From contig JAEELW010000159.1 of the NCBI GenBank assembly GCA_016282915.1, forward strand, positions 1-64,000: 64,000 nucleotides of DNA, written 5' to 3'. The DNA is from Lachnospiraceae bacterium. Lineage in GTDB: Bacteria; Bacillota; Clostridia; Lachnospirales; Lachnospiraceae. The notes beneath the pieces are model-generated. The model was not told the DNA's origin. It ran no database searches and saw nothing but the letters and a program-made list of their open reading frames with translations. Positions within the stretch are counted from its first letter, which is position 1. Every line of letters starts with the position of its first letter. This document shows, piece by piece, positions 62,353 to 64,000 of this stretch. The translations under genes were made by a program, and so were the position numbers.

Positions 62353-62967
62353 TCAAATCTTTTCCCGCTCTTCTTTTTCGTGGCTTCGCCGCAGGCTGTT
62401 CTTCAGCCGTATCTTCCGGTCCAGAACGGGAAGTTCCTTGAGAAGCTTGATCGCCGCCCTTCCGAAGACGAAGATGAAGGGCAGATGCACGACCATGAGC
62501 AGGGCATATTGGGCGATCTTTGCCGGCTCAAGCGATTCGATCTGTCCCTGCTTCACCAGCATGGAGATCAGCGCGATCAGGATCCCGCAGAAGACCAGTG
62601 CAAAGAACAGGAATATCAGCCCCATGTTCAGGCAGTGCGTCCGCTGCCCCGCCCTGTCCGAAAAATCCTCCGGCCGCGGTCCGTCTTCATAACTCTTCCG
62701 CCAGACATAACAGTTGAGGCAGCTCCCCATCAGCTCCCAGCCTTCCTCCGTCAGCTTCTTCATATAGCTGTGCTTGTTAATTGTCGGGCAATCTACCACG
62801 TATTTCAGTTTTTCGGGTTTTTCCTCAATGAAACGGAAAGAAAAAACAGACCCTTGTCCCAGCGGACAGAGCCGAAGGCCTTCCGAATTCTTTTCCTCCA
62901 GATAGTTTTCCAGATCCGAGGGCACCACATGCTTCAGTGCAGCAAATAGGCTTCTCCGTAACCCCAT
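62353..62967 (-). CDS. DUF2812-like membrane protein
   Basis: EKLKYVVDCPTINKHSYMKKLTEEGWELMGSCLNCYVWRK; two TM segments follow. Confidence 0.7.
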   Translation of the reverse strand: MGLRRSLFAALKHVVPSDLENYLEEKNSEGLRLCPLGQGSVFSFRFIEEKPEKLKYVVDCPTINKHSYMKKLTEEGWELMGSCLNCYVWRKSYEDGPRPEDFSDRAGQRTHCLNMGLIFLFFALVFCGILIALISMLVKQGQIESLEPAKIAQYALLMVVHLPFIFVFGRAAIKLLKELPVLDRKIRLKNSLRRSHEKEEREKI

Positions 62968-63353
62968 ACCTTCCTCCGTCGGTAATGAACGTACGTGTAT
63001 CGCATCCGTAATAAAAGGATCCTCTCCCCACCGCCCTGCAGTCACGCAGCGGATGCGCGGCTGCAGGGCAAAAAAAAAAATCATATATATAATAACATAT
63101 CCGCGCTTCCTTCACAAGTGCCAGCTCTCCGCTTCCCGGTCTGACCGCTTATCCCTGTACGATCATCCCCCTTCTGTGGACCGGCCCCATCCGGAGCTGT
63201 GGCCGGGTCCCGGCCCCGGAAGAACGCTTTACAGACATGCAGACAGGTTTCATCACGGATCGGTACCGAGATCGGAAGATACATCGCTTTACAGCCTGAC
63301 GTATTCACGCTATACTGAACAGGAGGGGAAATAAAAGAACGGAGGACCGTTGC

Positions 63354-64000
63354 ATGATCCGTGCAGAACATCTCAGCATGGTCTACGGAAAGGATTTCAA
63401 GGCCGTAGACGATCTTTCCTTTTCCATCGGTGCCGGCGAGATCGTCGGCTTTGCGGGGCCCAACGGTGCCGGCAAGACCACAGTCATCAAGATGCTGACC
63501 GGGATCCTGAAACCCAGCGAGGGCAATGCCTTCATCAACGGCCACGATATCCGTAAGGAGCCCCTGGAAGCCAAGACTTCCTTTGCCTATGTTTCCGACA
63601 ATCCGGATGTGCTCTTGCAACTGCGCGGCATCGAATATATCAATTTCATCGCAGATCTCTACAAAGTCCCCGCCGAAGTACGCAAGAAGCGCGTTCCCGA
63701 TCTGGCCGAACGTTTCGGCATCCTGGATTCGCTTGACAGCAAGTTGAAAGAGTATTCCCACGGAATGCGGCAAAAACTCATGATCATCGCCGCCCTGACC
63801 CACGATCCCCCGGCCTGGATCCTCGACGAGCCCATGACCGGCCTGGATCCTTCCGCCGCCTATGAGCTGAAACAGCTGATGCGGGAGCACGCCGCCAAAG
63901 GCAACTGCGTGCTCTTTTCCACCCATGTGCTGGAAGTGGCGGAAAAGCTCTGTGATCATATCATGATCATCAATCATGGCCGCTGCCTCTATCAGGGCAC
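63354..64000 (+). CDS. ABC transporter ATP-binding protein, truncated by window end
   Basis: MIRAEHLSMVYGKDFKAVDDLSFSIGAGEIVGFAGPNGAGKTTVIKML; EYSHGMRQKLMIIAAL; open to the last base. Confidence 0.92.
   Translation, partial: MIRAEHLSMVYGKDFKAVDDLSFSIGAGEIVGFAGPNGAGKTTVIKMLTGILKPSEGNAFINGHDIRKEPLEAKTSFAYVSDNPDVLLQLRGIEYINFIADLYKVPAEVRKKRVPDLAERFGILDSLDSKLKEYSHGMRQKLMIIAALTHDPPAWILDEPMTGLDPSAAYELKQLMREHAAKGNCVLFSTHVLEVAEKLCDHIMIINHGRCLYQG

Noticed and set aside
63030-63080. Terminator at the GCCCTGCAG...CTGCAGGGC hairpin
   Set aside because: The A-run follows on the plus strand, so T's precede the hairpin on the minus strand; not a terminator in either direction.

Overview
The window looks like a chromosomal segment from a Firmicute, probably Lachnospiraceae-like. 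That is an inference from lipoproteins with Thr/Pro linkers, the CAZyme set and the transporter families. It is moderately GC-rich, mostly minus-strand housekeeping and transport genes, with no phage, no CRISPR array, no rRNA and no transposase seen. Main blocks in order: lipoprotein; MurJ/SpoVB-like flippase; large membrane protein plus GH74/BNR-like protein; F1Fo-ATP synthase operon (atpB-E-F-A-G-D-C); azlCD; cobalamin-riboswitch-controlled BtuFCD-type ABC system; GH95; spermidine/putrescine ABC operon; TPR/zinc-ribbon protein; valS with GH13; DinG/XPD-like helicase with a LexA-type box; five-gene zinc-uptake-like cluster; GH94 phosphorylase; repeat-rich membrane protein; tRNA-Arg; a VirD4/TraG-like ATPase with an unusual partner; dynamin-like GTPase; deoD; CheY; mtaD/ahcY; pepT; aquaporin; tRNA-Leu; and a truncated ABC ATPase. 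The most striking signals are: (1) an unusual F-ATPase operon with no stand-alone delta gene, where an alpha subunit begins with what reads as a delta C-terminal domain, plus a leader on the c subunit and a charged C-terminal tail on gamma; (2) an isolated VirD4-like ATPase with a non-canonical P-loop next to an apparent AAA-like pseudo-ATPase; (3) several long imperfect palindromes (MITE/REP-like) and a related GC-rich hairpin family; (4) an apparently leaderless, LexA-controlled helicase with an upstream array of TTATGTNAAC motifs. All calls come from reading the sequence; no database search was run.
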